Positions 1 to 8,891 of a stretch of 64,000 nt of DNA are shown here, piece by piece. The position numbers and the translations under genes are program-made. Position 1 is the stretch's first letter; each line of letters begins with the position of its first letter. This DNA is from Stakelama marina (GTDB lineage Bacteria; Pseudomonadota; Alphaproteobacteria; Sphingomonadales; Sphingomonadaceae). The notes beneath the pieces are model-generated. The model was not told where the DNA came from, did not search any database, and was given only the letters and a program-made list of their open reading frames with translations. The DNA lies in assembly GCF_018122655.1 (NCBI RefSeq), contig NZ_JAGRQC010000001.1, positions 372,001 through 436,000 on the forward strand, given 5' to 3'.

Positions 1-423
1 CGTCGCGACAAAATCGCCACTGGTCGGTTCGGGCGTATCGGCGGGCACATCATCGGTCAGCGCGGAAAGCTCCACATATCCGACCGCGCCATCGACGGGC
101 GAGCGTCCCCAGGCCCAGTCGCGGGAGATTTCGAGCATGTCGAACGGTTCGCCGGGGAGAATCTCCGACACCGGCTCCGCATCCGACGACGCCGCGCCGC
201 GCAACGGGCTTTGCAGGGCTACCGTGCGCGTCAGTGCTGCTGCGTAATGTGGTGCGAAAACACGCTCCGCCAGGCGGATATCGGCCAGGTCGCTGCGTAC
301 CGCGGCAACCCGCGGATCGATGCGCGCAGACCGGCCCGACAGCGAGAAGCGGCTACGCTTCGATGTGCTGCTGGTTGGCTTCCGCGATGGGTTCGCCGGT
401 GACGAAATGCCCGAACTCTGCAA
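1..423 (-). CDS. SH3-domain protein, probable N-terminus of an NlpC/P60 (C40) peptidase, partial
   Basis: An open frame runs off the left edge of the window. About 140 residues are visible, including RIDPRVAAVRSDLADI and RLAERVFAPHY, then a bacterial SH3-like stretch (GEPFDMLEISRDWAWG ... VGYVELSAL). That layout matches the N-terminal part of alphaproteobacterial NlpC/P60 cell-wall peptidases with SH3 domains, but the catalytic domain lies outside the window, so the peptidase assignment is inference. The only usual start codon in frame is TTG at 423, preceded by a GGAAGGGG Shine-Dalgarno-like run. It lies inside the marR gene, giving a 71-nt overlap. A later non-canonical start is possible. 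The gene is co-directional with marR and probably translated from the same message. Confidence 0.55.
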   Translation of the reverse strand, partial: MQSSGISSPANPSRKPTSSTSKRSRFSLSGRSARIDPRVAAVRSDLADIRLAERVFAPHYAAALTRTVALQSPLRGAASSDAEPVSEILPGEPFDMLEISRDWAWGRSPVDGAVGYVELSALTDDVPADTPEPTSGDFVAT

Positions 424-721
424 GAAATTTTGCCCCTTCCGTGGTGCGCGCGACGAAAATGTTGCGTTTGTCGGTATCGTCACGCTGGCGGCGCAGATAG
501 CCGAGCGCACCCAGCCTGTTCAAGGCGCGTGTGACGACGGGCTTGGAAACGTTGAGTGCGCGGGCAAGGCCGCGGACGGTGTGCGGGCCGGCCTCCAGAT
601 ATACGATCATCAGGAGCGCCATCTGCCGGTTGGTCAGGTCCGGCTCTCCCGATCGCACATAATCGACCAGCGTGTGCATCCATGAAAATAGGGGCTTCTG
701 CTCAGTCGTCAGGATGTTCAC
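353..721 (-). CDS. MarR-family transcriptional regulator
   Basis: A 122-residue winged-helix protein. The sequence shows a MarR-type core: LTNRQMALLMIVY, then the helix-turn-helix TVRGLARALNVSKPVVTRAL with RLGALGYLRR, followed by a wing containing RDDTDKRNIFV. The length is short but usual for small MarR proteins. It would act as a cytoplasmic DNA-binding regulator; the ligand cannot be read from the sequence. It reads in the same direction as the overlapping downstream SH3/peptidase gene and divergently from secG, so the roughly 180-nt gap at 722-905 holds both promoters. Confidence 0.8.
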   Translation of the reverse strand: MNILTTEQKPLFSWMHTLVDYVRSGEPDLTNRQMALLMIVYLEAGPHTVRGLARALNVSKPVVTRALNRLGALGYLRRQRDDTDKRNIFVARTTEGAKFLAEFGHFVTGEPIAEANQQHIEA

Positions 722-841
722 ATCGAATTCTCGTACCGGTTGCGGGCCACACGGCCTTTGTTCTTCGCCAGATTAACGTATGCGAGGCCCGCAAGTTTCC
801 CGGCTTTTCGGAATTGTTGCGGCAGCGCACCGTATCGGCTG

Positions 842-870
842 TTGATTGGCGGGGGCCTCTCGCTTATGTC
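842..870 (+). promoter_or_regulatory. candidate promoter of secG
   Basis: TTGATT at 842-847 is followed after 17 nt by TATGTC at 865-870, about 35 nt before the secG ATG. Spacing is ideal but both hexamers are weak, so this is only a candidate. Confidence 0.3.
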
Positions 871-905
871 GCCGCTTTCGCAACCACCCTGATTGTCGGC
901 CCATC

Positions 906-1289
906 ATGCTTTTCACCACCCTGCTCGTCATCCATGCGATCATCGCGGCACTGCTCGTGACCGTGATCCTGATGCAGAAGTCGGAAGGCGGCGGCCTGAC
1001 GTCCGGGGGAAGTCCGGGCGGGCTGATGTCGGCGCGCGGCGCGGCCGATTTCCTGACGCGTGCGACAGCGGTCCTTGCCGGGTTGTTCGTTGCGATGAGC
1101 ATCACGCTCGCGGTGCTGGCGGCGACGCGCGGTTCGTCGGAGATCGACACCTCGCTCGCCAAATCGCCCGCCGCCGCGACCGAGACGGCGCCCGCTCCGC
1201 AGGATGGCGATGCGCTCGCCAATGCGGCGGGCGTGGCCGCCGAAAAGCCGGCGCCGGCCGACAACAGCTCGGTCCCGCTCGCGCAATAA
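906..1289 (+). CDS. secG: preprotein translocase subunit SecG
   Basis: A 127-residue membrane protein with two hydrophobic segments (about residues 2-20 and 55-75) separated by the conserved SecG loop MQKSEGGGL followed by a glycine-rich stretch. It is part of the SecYEG channel that exports unfolded proteins across the inner membrane. The C-terminal tail (about 40 residues) is rich in Ala, Pro and Glu, as is common in alphaproteobacterial SecG. The ATG at 906 begins the first membrane helix; a longer frame opening at 846 would add a charged leader with no family match. There is no obvious ribosome-binding site. pyrG follows after 85 nt. Confidence 0.93.
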   Translation: MLFTTLLVIHAIIAALLVTVILMQKSEGGGLTSGGSPGGLMSARGAADFLTRATAVLAGLFVAMSITLAVLAATRGSSEIDTSLAKSPAAATETAPAPQDGDALANAAGVAAEKPAPADNSSVPLAQ

Positions 1290-1374
1290 AACGCATCCGA
1301 TCGTAATTTTTTCGCCGGCAAGCGGATTCGGCCGCTTGCCCAATCATAGTTCTGTTCGCTAGGTCTTTCCTCCC

Positions 1375-3009
1375 ATGGCGCGGTACATTTTCATCACCGG
1401 CGGCGTGGTCTCCTCGCTCGGCAAGGGTCTTATGGCGGCAAGCCTCGCGGCATTGCTGCAGGCGCGCGGCTATCGTGTGCGCATTCGCAAGTTCGATCCC
1501 TATCTGAACGTCGATCCGGGTACCATGTCGCCCTATCAGCATGGCGAGGTCTATGTGACCGACGACGGGGCCGAGACCGATCTCGACCTCGGCCACTATG
1601 AACGCTTCACGGGCGTCGCGGCGCACCAGTCGGACAATGTCACGTCGGGTCGCATCTATCAGCAGATCATCCAGCGCGAACGGCGCGGCGACTATCTGGG
1701 CGCGACGGTTCAGGTAATCCCGCACGTAACCGACGCGATCAAGGCATTCGCGCTCGACGATGCCGATGACCTGGATTTCGTGCTGTGCGAGATCGGCGGC
1801 ACCGTGGGCGATATCGAATCGCTGCCCTTTATCGAGGCGATCCGGCAGCTCCGCAACGAACTGGGGCGCGGCCAGTCGATCAGCGTGCATGTGACGCTGG
1901 TGCCGTATATTTCGGCCGCGGGTGAGTTGAAGACCAAGCCGACGCAGCATTCGGTGCGCGAACTGGCGGCACTGGGCGTTGCACCCGACGTGCTGGTGTG
2001 CCGCTGCGAACAGCCCTTGCCCGATAGCGAGCGTGCCAAGATCGCGCTGTTCTGCAACGTGCCCAAATCGGCGGTCGTGCCGGCGCTCGACGCGTCGAGC
2101 ATCTATGCCGTGCCGCTGCAATATCATGGCGAGGGCCTCGACGAGGAGGTGCTGCGCGCCTTTGGCATCGAACCCGGCGGCAAGCCCGAGCTTTCGCGCT
2201 GGACCGAGATCATGGACCGGCTGACCAACCTCGAAGGTGAGGTTACGGTGGGCGTGGTCGGCAAATATGTCGGTCTTCAGGACGCGTACAAGTCGCTCAA
2301 CGAGGCGCTCGTCCATGGCGGAATCGCCAACCGGGTGAAGGTCAATATCCGCTGGATCGACGCCGAACTGTTCGAAGGCGATGAGGGCGAGGTCGCGGCC
2401 GCGCTGGAGCCGTGCCACGCGATCCTCGTACCCGGCGCGTTCGGCGAACGCGGGGCGGAGGGCAAGATTGCCAGCGTCCGCTTCGCGCGCGAACGCAAGG
2501 TGCCGTATTTCGGCATCTGCTTCGGCATGCAGATGGCGTGTATCGAAGGTGCGCGCAATCTCGCCGGACTGTCTGAAGCGTCATCGACCGAATTCGGCCC
2601 GACCGCCGAACCGGTGGTGGGACTGATTACCGAATGGATGTCCGAAGGCGGTATCCAGGTGCGAGAAGCAGGCGGCGATCTGGGCGGTACGATGCGTCTC
2701 GGCGCCTATCCGGCGCGGCTCGACGGCAACAGCGTCGTCGCGTCGATCTATGGCCAGACCGACATTTCGGAGCGCCACCGCCACCGTTACGAGGTCAACA
2801 CGGCCTATCGCGAGCCGCTCGAAGAAGGCGGGCTCGTCTTTTCTGGCATGTCGCCGGACGGAATGCTGCCCGAGATCGTCGAGCGGCCCGACCATCCATG
2901 GTTTGTCGGCGTCCAGTTCCACCCCGAGCTGAAGTCGAAGCCGTTCGATCCGCACCCGCTGTTCGCCAGCTTCATCGCCGCAGCGGTCAAGCAGAGCCGG
3001 TTGGTCTGA
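1375..3009 (+). CDS. pyrG: CTP synthase
   Basis: A 544-residue enzyme, the normal length. It makes CTP from UTP, ATP and glutamine. The N-terminal synthetase domain (about 1-265) shows [17 protein letters not shown], the [15 protein letters not shown] motif and [20 protein letters not shown]. The C-terminal class I glutamine amidotransferase domain (about 290-540) has the nucleophile motif [10 protein letters not shown] and the HPE triad in [11 protein letters not shown]. The start is fixed by the family N-terminus [11 protein letters not shown]. It probably shares a transcript with secG, an arrangement common in sphingomonads. A hairpin just past the stop separates it from the convergent hsp20 gene. 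Confidence 0.98.
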   Translation: MARYIFITGGVVSSLGKGLMAASLAALLQARGYRVRIRKFDPYLNVDPGTMSPYQHGEVYVTDDGAETDLDLGHYERFTGVAAHQSDNVTSGRIYQQIIQRERRGDYLGATVQVIPHVTDAIKAFALDDADDLDFVLCEIGGTVGDIESLPFIEAIRQLRNELGRGQSISVHVTLVPYISAAGELKTKPTQHSVRELAALGVAPDVLVCRCEQPLPDSERAKIALFCNVPKSAVVPALDASSIYAVPLQYHGEGLDEEVLRAFGIEPGGKPELSRWTEIMDRLTNLEGEVTVGVVGKYVGLQDAYKSLNEALVHGGIANRVKVNIRWIDAELFEGDEGEVAAALEPCHAILVPGAFGERGAEGKIASVRFARERKVPYFGICFGMQMACIEGARNLAGLSEASSTEFGPTAEPVVGLITEWMSEGGIQVREAGGDLGGTMRLGAYPARLDGNSVVASIYGQTDISERHRHRYEVNTAYREPLEEGGLVFSGMSPDGMLPEIVERPDHPWFVGVQFHPELKSKPFDPHPLFASFIAAAVKQSRLV

Positions 3010-3020
3010 CCGAAAGCTAA

Positions 3021-3054
3021 AAGAAAAAGGCGCCCGAACTGTTGTCCGGGCGCC
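3021..3054 (-). terminator. intrinsic terminator between pyrG and hsp20
   Basis: A perfect 8-bp GC stem (GGCGCCCG at 3029-3036, CGGGCGCC at 3047-3054) with a 10-nt loop. On the minus strand it is followed by a T-rich tract, so it is oriented to end the hsp20 transcript. It probably also stops readthrough from pyrG. Confidence 0.8.
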
Positions 3055-3104
3055 CCTTCGCGACGTCAAAGGGAGCAAGACGCCGCTAGCTGCGGTGCAG
3101 GCCG

Positions 3105-3581
3105 TTACGCCGCTTCGGCGGGTTCGGGCTTGCTGTTTTCGATCGCTTCGGGCGCTTCGGAGCCGACGGCGATCTTCTTGGGCTTCATCGCTTCGGGAAT
3201 CTCGCGGACCAGGTCGATGGTCAGCAGGCCGTCGCTGAGATTGGCGTTGTCGACGCGGATGAAGTCGGCGAGTTCGAAGCGGCGCTCGAAGCTGCGATTG
3301 GCGATTCCGAGGTGCAGGAAATCACCGTCGCGCTGGCCGTTCGAATCGTCTTTCTTGCCGGCGACGAGAAGCATGTTCTGCTGCGCCGTGATGTCGATTT
3401 CGTCGGGCTTGAAGCCGGCGACCGCGAGCGTGATCCGGTAATGATCGTCGCCCAGCCGTTCGAGGTTGAACGGCGGATAATTGTCGGTCGCCGCGTCGCG
3501 AGCACGCGATTCGAGCATGTCGAACAGCCGATCGAAACCGATTGCCGAACGGCGATAGGGGGTCAGGTCAATATGACGCAT
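3105..3581 (-). CDS. small heat-shock protein, Hsp20/IbpA class
   Basis: A 158-residue alpha-crystallin chaperone. It starts MRHIDLTPYRRSAIGFDRLF, an IbpA-type N-terminus. The alpha-crystallin core (about 35-130) contains YRITLAVAGFKPDEIDI and the class A signature DLVREIPEAMKPKKI. It holds unfolded proteins in a refoldable state in the cytoplasm. The ATG at 3581 has an AGGAG ribosome-binding site 8 nt upstream; a longer frame reaching 3731 is not needed. It is transcribed towards pyrG and ends at a strong terminator. A heat-shock sigma factor-like promoter lies about 100 nt upstream. A second, divergent Hsp20 of another subclass is at 53692. Confidence 0.93.
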   Translation of the reverse strand: MRHIDLTPYRRSAIGFDRLFDMLESRARDAATDNYPPFNLERLGDDHYRITLAVAGFKPDEIDITAQQNMLLVAGKKDDSNGQRDGDFLHLGIANRSFERRFELADFIRVDNANLSDGLLTIDLVREIPEAMKPKKIAVGSEAPEAIENSKPEPAEAA

Positions 3582-4130
3582 TTCAAAATCTCCTAATGAG
3601 CAAGTTGAACGTCGGTCCGGCACCCGCCGATGCGCGATGCCGGGATCCTGCGCGACCCGTGAACCGGCGCCGCGCAAACCATATTTCGGTACGCGCGCCG
3701 GGCTTTTCAAGATGGCTGTAAGCCGCAGCAAGCCGGGCCTTGCGGCGGGTGGTTCGACACGCCCGCCGGGCCGCCAGGCGGAGTCTTGCGAAGGGATGAC
3801 CGGGCCGATAGCAGGAATGCGAAACGCCCGAGCTGTTTCCAGCCCGGGCGCCTGCGTGACGACTGCTCGTCAGCCCCCTTTGTTCAGCTTTCGCCCGCAC
3901 GTTTGCCTGTTAGCAAACGGGGCTGAAAGCCTCCCCGAACCACGGCCTTTTGCCTGCGTTTCGTGGGACTTTAATAACGGAGGGGCAGGGGGCTTGTCAT
4001 GGGGATTCCCGGTCCCGGCGACATTATCGCTTCATCCTGTGTTCATTTGGCAACAGCATGGATTGTCACGACGTTGCTTCCCCTCTAGAGCGGCGGCTCC
4101 ACCAAACACCGGCGGGGACTTTCCACAAGC
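3582..4130. other. 549-nt intergenic region with several hairpins
   Basis: No convincing gene was found between the divergent hsp20 and lolC genes. The stretch holds inverted repeats: GGCGGG/CCCGCC at 3744-3749 and 3762-3767; a long hairpin with 11-bp arms (3825-3835 and 3840-3850, one G-T type mismatch, loop TTTC); and a nested pair, TTCAGC/GCTGAA (3883-3888, 3922-3927) enclosing GTTTGC/GCAAAC (3901-3906, 3913-3918). A weak promoter candidate for lolC, TTGTCA (4063-4068) and TAGAGC (4086-4091) with 17-nt spacing, lies near its end. A small RNA or attenuator is possible but unproven. Confidence 0.4.
3679..3711 (-). promoter_or_regulatory. candidate RpoH (sigma-32) promoter of hsp20
   Basis: On the minus strand CTTGAAAA (CTTG at 3711-3708) is followed after 18 nt by CCGAAATATGG. 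The -35 half matches the alphaproteobacterial RpoH consensus CTTG; the -10 half matches only partly. Placement about 100 nt before a heat-shock gene supports the assignment. Confidence 0.4.
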
Positions 4131-5381
4131 ATGCTTCTCTCGCGCTATGAGCGGATGATTGCCCGCCGCTATCTGCTGCCGGGCAGGGGAGAGGCGTTTA
4201 TCTTCCTCGTCGCCTCGATCAGCCTCGTCGCGGTGATGCTCGGCGTCGCCGCGCTCGTCGTGGTGATGAGCGTGATGAACGGCTTTCGCGCGGAGCTTTT
4301 CGACAAGATCGTCGGGCTGAACGGCCACGCCGTCGTCCAGGGCTATGACGGTCAGCTGCGCGACTGGCGGCAGGTGCTTGCCGAGGCGAAGGCGACCAAG
4401 GGCGTCACGAGCGCCATTCCGCTGATCGAACAGCCGCTGATCTCGACCTACAAGGGCCGTACCGAGCCGGTGCTGGTGCGCGGCATGCGCGTGTCCGACA
4501 TCCGCACCAACGAGACGATCAAGGACAATGTCGTCGTCGGCGACCTGTCCTCGCTGACGCCGGGCAGCAACAATGTCGCGATCGGTTCGCGGCTGGCCGA
4601 GGCGCTCGGCGCCAGCGTCGGCAGCGAGATCCAGCTGTTCAATATCCAGGGGCATGCGACGCCGTTCGGCACCGTGCCGCGAGTCATACCCTACCGCGTA
4701 TCCGCGATATTCGAGGTCGGCGTCTACGACTATGACAAGGCGTTCGTCATCATGCCGATGGAGGACGCGCAGAACCTGCTGCTGATGGGCGATTCGGTCG
4801 GCATGGTGGAGGTCAACACCGTCAATCCCGACAAAGTCGACAGCATCATAGCGCCGCTTGCCGCCAAGGTCGGCAATGTCGCGCAGGTCGCGACCTGGAA
4901 ATCGATGAACGCGCAACTGTTCGACGCGCTGAAGGTCGATCGGCTGGTGACCTTCGTCGTGCTGTCGATCATCATTCTGGTCGCGGTGTTCAACATCCTG
5001 TCGTCGCTCATCATGCTGGTGCGTGCGAAGACGCGCGACATCGCCATCCTGCGAACCATGGGCGCCCCCCGAAGCAGCTTGCTGAAAATCTTCATGACGG
5101 TGGGTACGACGATCGGTGCGCTGGGCATCGGGGCGGGGCTGATCCTCGGCTTCATCTTCATCTATTTCCGTGAGGGCGTGGTGTCGTTCATCGGGCTGGT
5201 GACCGGCCAACAGATCTGGGACCCGTCGATGCGCTATCTGACCGAACTGCCGGCCAAGACCGATCCGGTCGAAGTGCTGGGCATCGTCGTGATGGCGCTC
5301 ATCTTCTCGGTGCTTGCCACGCTCTATCCGGCGTACAAGGCGGCGAGTACCGATCCCGTGCAGGTGCTGCGTTATGAGTGA
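4131..5381 (+). CDS. lolC: lipoprotein-releasing ABC transporter permease (LolC/LolE type)
   Basis: A 416-residue inner-membrane protein. An N-terminal membrane helix (about 20-50, followed by [21 protein letters not shown], the LolC/E hallmark) precedes a large periplasmic domain. Three C-terminal helices follow, around 265-295, 320-345 and 380-400, with [10 protein letters not shown] before the second and [18 protein letters not shown] at the end. With LolD it extracts outer-membrane lipoproteins and passes them to LolA. Alphaproteobacteria usually have one LolC/E-type permease, so it probably works as a homodimer. Its stop overlaps the lolD start by 8 nt. Confidence 0.93.
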   Translation: MLLSRYERMIARRYLLPGRGEAFIFLVASISLVAVMLGVAALVVVMSVMNGFRAELFDKIVGLNGHAVVQGYDGQLRDWRQVLAEAKATKGVTSAIPLIEQPLISTYKGRTEPVLVRGMRVSDIRTNETIKDNVVVGDLSSLTPGSNNVAIGSRLAEALGASVGSEIQLFNIQGHATPFGTVPRVIPYRVSAIFEVGVYDYDKAFVIMPMEDAQNLLLMGDSVGMVEVNTVNPDKVDSIIAPLAAKVGNVAQVATWKSMNAQLFDALKVDRLVTFVVLSIIILVAVFNILSSLIMLVRAKTRDIAILRTMGAPRSSLLKIFMTVGTTIGALGIGAGLILGFIFIYFREGVVSFIGLVTGQQIWDPSMRYLTELPAKTDPVEVLGIVVMALIFSVLATLYPAYKAASTDPVQVLRYE

Positions 5382-6048
5382 GCCGGTTCTGCAAACGACC
5401 GACCTGCGGCGAACCTTCGTTCAGGGCAATGTCCGGATCGAGGTTCTGCGCGGCGTAAATCTCCACGTCGCACCGGGCGAGATCGTCGGGCTGCTGGGGC
5501 CGTCGGGTTCGGGCAAATCGACACTGCTACAGGCGGTCGGGCTGCTCGAAGGCGGGTTCGAGGGTTCGATCCAGGTCGAAGGCAGGGAGGCGGCGAAGCT
5601 CGACAATGGCGGGCGGACCGAGCTGCGCCGCGATGCGCTGGGCTTCGTGTATCAGTTTCACCACCTGCTGCCCGATTTCAACGCGATCGAGAATGTCGTG
5701 CTGCCGCAGCTGATCCAGGGCGCAACGCGTGAAGCTGCTGAGGAGCGCGCGACGAGCCTGCTGACGGCATTGGGCCTCGCCCAGCGATTGACCCACCGCC
5801 CAAGCCAGCTTTCCGGCGGTGAGCAGCAACGCGTCGCGGTGGCGCGTGCTCTCGCGAACCAGCCGGCGATCGTGCTCGCCGACGAGCCGACCGGCAATCT
5901 CGACGAGGCGACGGCCGACGTCGTGCTCGGCGAGTTTCTCCGGTTGGTCCGGCATGAGGGGTCGGCGGCGCTGATCGCCACGCATAACGAGCGGCTGGCG
6001 AAGAAGATGGACCGCGTTGTCCGCCTGCATGAAGGCGTGCTCGAATAG
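5374..6048 (+). CDS. lolD: lipoprotein-releasing ABC transporter ATPase LolD
   Basis: A 224-residue ABC ATPase with Walker [10 protein letters not shown], the Q-loop [19 protein letters not shown] typical of LolD, signature [15 protein letters not shown], Walker [12 protein letters not shown] and the H-loop ATHN. It powers lipoprotein release by the LolC-type permease encoded just upstream. The start ATG at 5374 overlaps the end of lolC by 8 nt, which indicates translational coupling; a longer frame opening at 5314 lies inside lolC and is rejected. The stop codon shares its last G with the GTG start of the next gene. Confidence 0.95.
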   Translation: MSEPVLQTTDLRRTFVQGNVRIEVLRGVNLHVAPGEIVGLLGPSGSGKSTLLQAVGLLEGGFEGSIQVEGREAAKLDNGGRTELRRDALGFVYQFHHLLPDFNAIENVVLPQLIQGATREAAEERATSLLTALGLAQRLTHRPSQLSGGEQQRVAVARALANQPAIVLADEPTGNLDEATADVVLGEFLRLVRHEGSAALIATHNERLAKKMDRVVRLHEGVLE

Positions 6049-6989
6049 TGCTGCGCGCGGCGGCCTTCATCGCCACCGCGATGGTCGCAGGAACGGCCTC
6101 CCCAGCTTCCGCCGAACCTTCCTGTAAGGTGCCGCCTGGGTGGAGCACCATCGTTCAAACGGAGGCGAAATATATCGTCTTTGGCGAGCTGCACGGCACC
6201 AGCCAGTCCCCGGCGATGGTGGGAAATATTGCATGCGCGCTCGCCGGCAAAGGCGAAAGCGTTCTCGTCGCCGTCGAAATGGAGGCGAGTGCGAATGATG
6301 CGCTTCAACGCGTCTGGCAAGATGCCGGACAAGATTTTCAGGACAGGCTGATCTCCGACATGCCGGGGTGGCGTGGGCGCGATGACGGCGTCGCCAGTCA
6401 GGCGCTGCTCGGCATGCTATCGATGCTGCACGATCGATATCGTGCCGGCGCACGGCTGCGCGTGGTTGCCTTCAACGGGATGCATGACGATCGCCAGCGC
6501 CGTCGTCTTGCCCACCTTCCCGTGCACGGGCCGCATGAGGCGGCGCAGGCGGAGAACATCCTGAACGCTGCGCAGGCGGCACCGTATGACCATGTGCTGA
6601 TTCTTGTCGGCAGCATGCACGCCAGACGGATTCCCGTCAGCTGGGCAGGTACAAGCTATCGGCCGATGCGGATGCATCTGCCGTCCGATACGGTATCGCT
6701 GCGTATGACCTATTCGGGCGGCGACGCATGGAATTGTCAGGTAAGCGGCCAGCATAGCGCCGGCGAGCCCATCGCCGAAAGCGATATCGATTGCGGTCCT
6801 CACCCCGTCCGCGGGGACTGGCATGCCGAAGGCGTGCCGCGAATCTCGCTCGGTGCCCTCCCCAAAGGGCGTTTCGATCTGACGGAAGCGTTCGACGGCC
6901 AATATTTCGTTGGCGCGATAACTGCGTCGACACCGGCAGCGGCTATATCGGATGAGCCAGAGACGGAATCGCGGTTCGGCGGTCGATAA
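6048..6989 (+). CDS. secreted protein with TIKI/ChaN-like motifs, function unknown
   Basis: A 313-residue protein with an N-terminal signal peptide (LRAAAFIATAMVAGTASPASA). The mature part has IVFGELHGTSQSP near residue 45, VAVEMEAS near 80 and LILVGSMHARR near 185. A GE-H motif near the start and a later G-x-xH motif are seen in the EreA/ChaN/TIKI superfamily of metal- or heme-dependent proteins, so a distant relation is likely but unproven. The GTG start at 6048 shares a G with the lolD stop, so translation is coupled to the Lol genes and a cell-envelope role is plausible. The last 100 residues are less conserved-looking. Confidence 0.6.
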   Translation: MLRAAAFIATAMVAGTASPASAEPSCKVPPGWSTIVQTEAKYIVFGELHGTSQSPAMVGNIACALAGKGESVLVAVEMEASANDALQRVWQDAGQDFQDRLISDMPGWRGRDDGVASQALLGMLSMLHDRYRAGARLRVVAFNGMHDDRQRRRLAHLPVHGPHEAAQAENILNAAQAAPYDHVLILVGSMHARRIPVSWAGTSYRPMRMHLPSDTVSLRMTYSGGDAWNCQVSGQHSAGEPIAESDIDCGPHPVRGDWHAEGVPRISLGALPKGRFDLTEAFDGQYFVGAITASTPAAAISDEPETESRFGGR

Positions 6990-7194
6990 ACTGCATCGCT
7001 GGCTTGCTTGGTACGATAGTTCGATCCAGCTGCGATTTTCTTTGCATATGTTAGTATCGAGCGCGCGCGGATGTGCCCGGAATGCATGAGGTGCAGTCTG
7101 TAGCGCCGGACGGGCAGTCCACGCGATTCGAACTTGCTCCCCACCCCTGGGTTGGCTTCCGTCGACCCGGTGCGGCTCGGGAGAGGTGGAGGCT

Positions 7195-7761
7195 ATGTTC
7201 GGAATTCTCGTGGCATTTCTGGCTATGTTCGGGTCAGCCCCGGCAATGGGCCAGGATATCACAAGCGGCGAAGGGGCGTGCGCTGGCGCGGAGTACCGGG
7301 CGTTCGATTTCTGGGTAGGGCGCTGGGATGTACGGCCGTTCAAGGGTGGCGATATCGTTGCGCATTCGCTGATCGAACGAAAATATGAAGGTTGCGCGAT
7401 CCGGGAAAACTGGATGCCGCTGAAGGGCGATGGCGGCGGTAGTCTCAGCAGCTATGACAGCCGCGACGGGAAGTGGCACCAGTATTGGGTCGATTCGAGC
7501 GGGGCCATCGTCCGCTTCTCCGGCGGCATGAACCATGGCGAGATGGTATTGACCGGGCTGTGGCTCGATTTCGGCGGACCGGGCAGGGACGGGTTGGTGC
7601 GCATGACCTACACCATCGAAGCGAACGGCGCCGTTCGCCAGCGCGGTGAGGTTTCATTCGATGACGGCGGACACTGGAAACCGGCATTCGACTTGCTCTA
7701 TCGTCGCGCCAGGGAGGATGCCGATGACCGAACTGCTGGCGACACGGATACAGACGGCTGA
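7195..7761 (+). CDS. secreted DUF1579-like protein, function unknown
   Basis: A 188-residue protein with a signal peptide (MFGILVAFLAMFGSAPAMG). The mature domain starts YRAFDFWVGRWDV, a motif of a widespread family of small lipocalin-like beta-barrels related to DUF1579, and continues with GCAIRENW, KWHQYWVDSSG and FSGGMNHGEMVLTG. No enzymatic function is established. The ATG at 7195 is preferred over GTG at 7186 because a GAGAGGTGGAGG ribosome-binding region precedes it. Its 3' end overlaps the next gene by 38 nt in another frame, so the two are probably co-translated. The 205-nt gap upstream (6990-7194) shows no gene. Confidence 0.65.
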   Translation: MFGILVAFLAMFGSAPAMGQDITSGEGACAGAEYRAFDFWVGRWDVRPFKGGDIVAHSLIERKYEGCAIRENWMPLKGDGGGSLSSYDSRDGKWHQYWVDSSGAIVRFSGGMNHGEMVLTGLWLDFGGPGRDGLVRMTYTIEANGAVRQRGEVSFDDGGHWKPAFDLLYRRAREDADDRTAGDTDTDG

Positions 7762-8203
7762 TGGCGAAGAGCGCGACCTTTCCGAACATGCGGGCAAGGT
7801 GCTGCTGATCGTCAACACCGCTTCTCAGTGCGGTTTCACGCCGCAATATGCCGGGCTGGAGAAACTGCACCGCGACTATGCCGATCGCGGCTTTTCGGTG
7901 CTCGCCTTCCCCTGCAACCAGTTCGGCGGACAGGAACCTGGCGATGCGGAGGAAATCGCCAATTTCTGTTCGACGACCTATGATGTGACCTTTCCGGTCT
8001 TCGCCAAGGTCGACGTCAATGGCGACGATGCCGCGCCGCTGTTCCGGCGTTTGAAACGTGAAGCCAAGGGCGTACTCGGCAGCCAGTCGATCAAATGGAA
8101 TTTCACCAAGTTCCTCGTCGACCGCGAGGGGCGGGTGGTCGATCGCTATGCGCCTACGACCAAGCCCGAAGACATCGCGGCGGACATCGAAAAGCTGCTG
8201 TGA
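7724..8203 (+). CDS. glutathione peroxidase family protein
   Basis: A 159-residue thiol peroxidase of the GPx family. It shows NTASQCGFTPQYAGLEKLH with the peroxidatic cysteine, the FPCNQFGGQEPG motif with the second conserved cysteine and catalytic Gln, and WNFTKFLVDREG with the catalytic Trp and Asn. Bacterial members usually use thioredoxin rather than glutathione to reduce hydroperoxides. The ATG at 7724 has an AGGGAGG ribosome-binding site 6 nt upstream; an ATG two codons earlier abuts that site and is less likely. It overlaps the upstream secreted-protein gene by 38 nt and is convergent with the next gene, the stop codons lying 3 nt apart. Confidence 0.93.
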   Translation: MTELLATRIQTADGEERDLSEHAGKVLLIVNTASQCGFTPQYAGLEKLHRDYADRGFSVLAFPCNQFGGQEPGDAEEIANFCSTTYDVTFPVFAKVDVNGDDAAPLFRRLKREAKGVLGSQSIKWNFTKFLVDREGRVVDRYAPTTKPEDIAADIEKLL

Positions 8204-8206
8204 CGA

Positions 8207-8776
8207 TCAGGCCGCGCGCTTGTGCGACAGCGCGTGTGCGACCTGCGTGAAACCGCCGAACAGGAAACTGAGCCCGAGGATATAGCCGGGCAGAACCAGC
8301 GCCGACAGCGGGACTGTCAGCACGATTGCGGCGACGAGCAGGAGGTTGATGATGCCAAGCGTCACCATCAGCCCGCGATTGCGGCGATAGCGAAAGCCCA
8401 GATACAGCTCCATTACGCCGCGCGAGGCGAGCCACACCATTACCAGTACCGCCAGCGATACGACGCCGGCAACGGGCGCGAACCAGATCAGCAAACCGAC
8501 GATGACCGACAATATGCCGAGCAGGATCGTGTATGTCCGGCTTTCATGATTATGGCCCGAAAAGGCCGAAACGAGCGCGCCGACCCCTGCGACGAAAAGC
8601 AGCGATCCGGTGACGAGCGCAGCCGCCAGGCTTGCCGGGAATGGCCAGAAGATCGACACGATCCCGATGATGATCGACAAAAGCCCGAACGCGAGCATCC
8701 AGCCCCATCCGCGATTGTCGAGGACGGGCGGAATCACGCCATCGGAGTGATCGTCGGAAAAATGTGTGTCGGTCAT
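8207..8776 (-). CDS. HdeD-like membrane protein (DUF308)
   Basis: A 189-residue integral membrane protein with six hydrophobic segments in a repeated pattern, e.g. WMLAFGLLSIIIGIVSIFWP, LLGILSVIVGLLIWFAP and LGIINLLLVAAIVLTVP. This is the DUF308 repeat of E. coli HdeD, linked there to acid resistance; the biochemical activity is unknown. The start MTDTHFSDDHSDG at 8776 has a GGAGGC ribosome-binding site 7 nt upstream. A longer frame reaching 8869 would add about 30 polar residues and is not preferred. Confidence 0.85.
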   Translation of the reverse strand: MTDTHFSDDHSDGVIPPVLDNRGWGWMLAFGLLSIIIGIVSIFWPFPASLAAALVTGSLLFVAGVGALVSAFSGHNHESRTYTILLGILSVIVGLLIWFAPVAGVVSLAVLVMVWLASRGVMELYLGFRYRRNRGLMVTLGIINLLLVAAIVLTVPLSALVLPGYILGLSFLFGGFTQVAHALSHKRAA

Positions 8777-8891
8777 GGTCAGCGCCTCCAGTCGCCGACC
8801 AAACGGATGAATCCGCCGAGCCGTTCCCGCATTCGGCCCGCGATGCGATGCGGGTGTTTCGCGAATCAATGCGAGCGCGCATAGTGGCGCG

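Noticed and set aside
7120..7190. GTTCGAATC on the minus strand, resembling a tRNA T-loop
   Set aside because: The flanking bases do not form a T-stem, and no acceptor stem, anticodon arm or CCA end can be placed around it.
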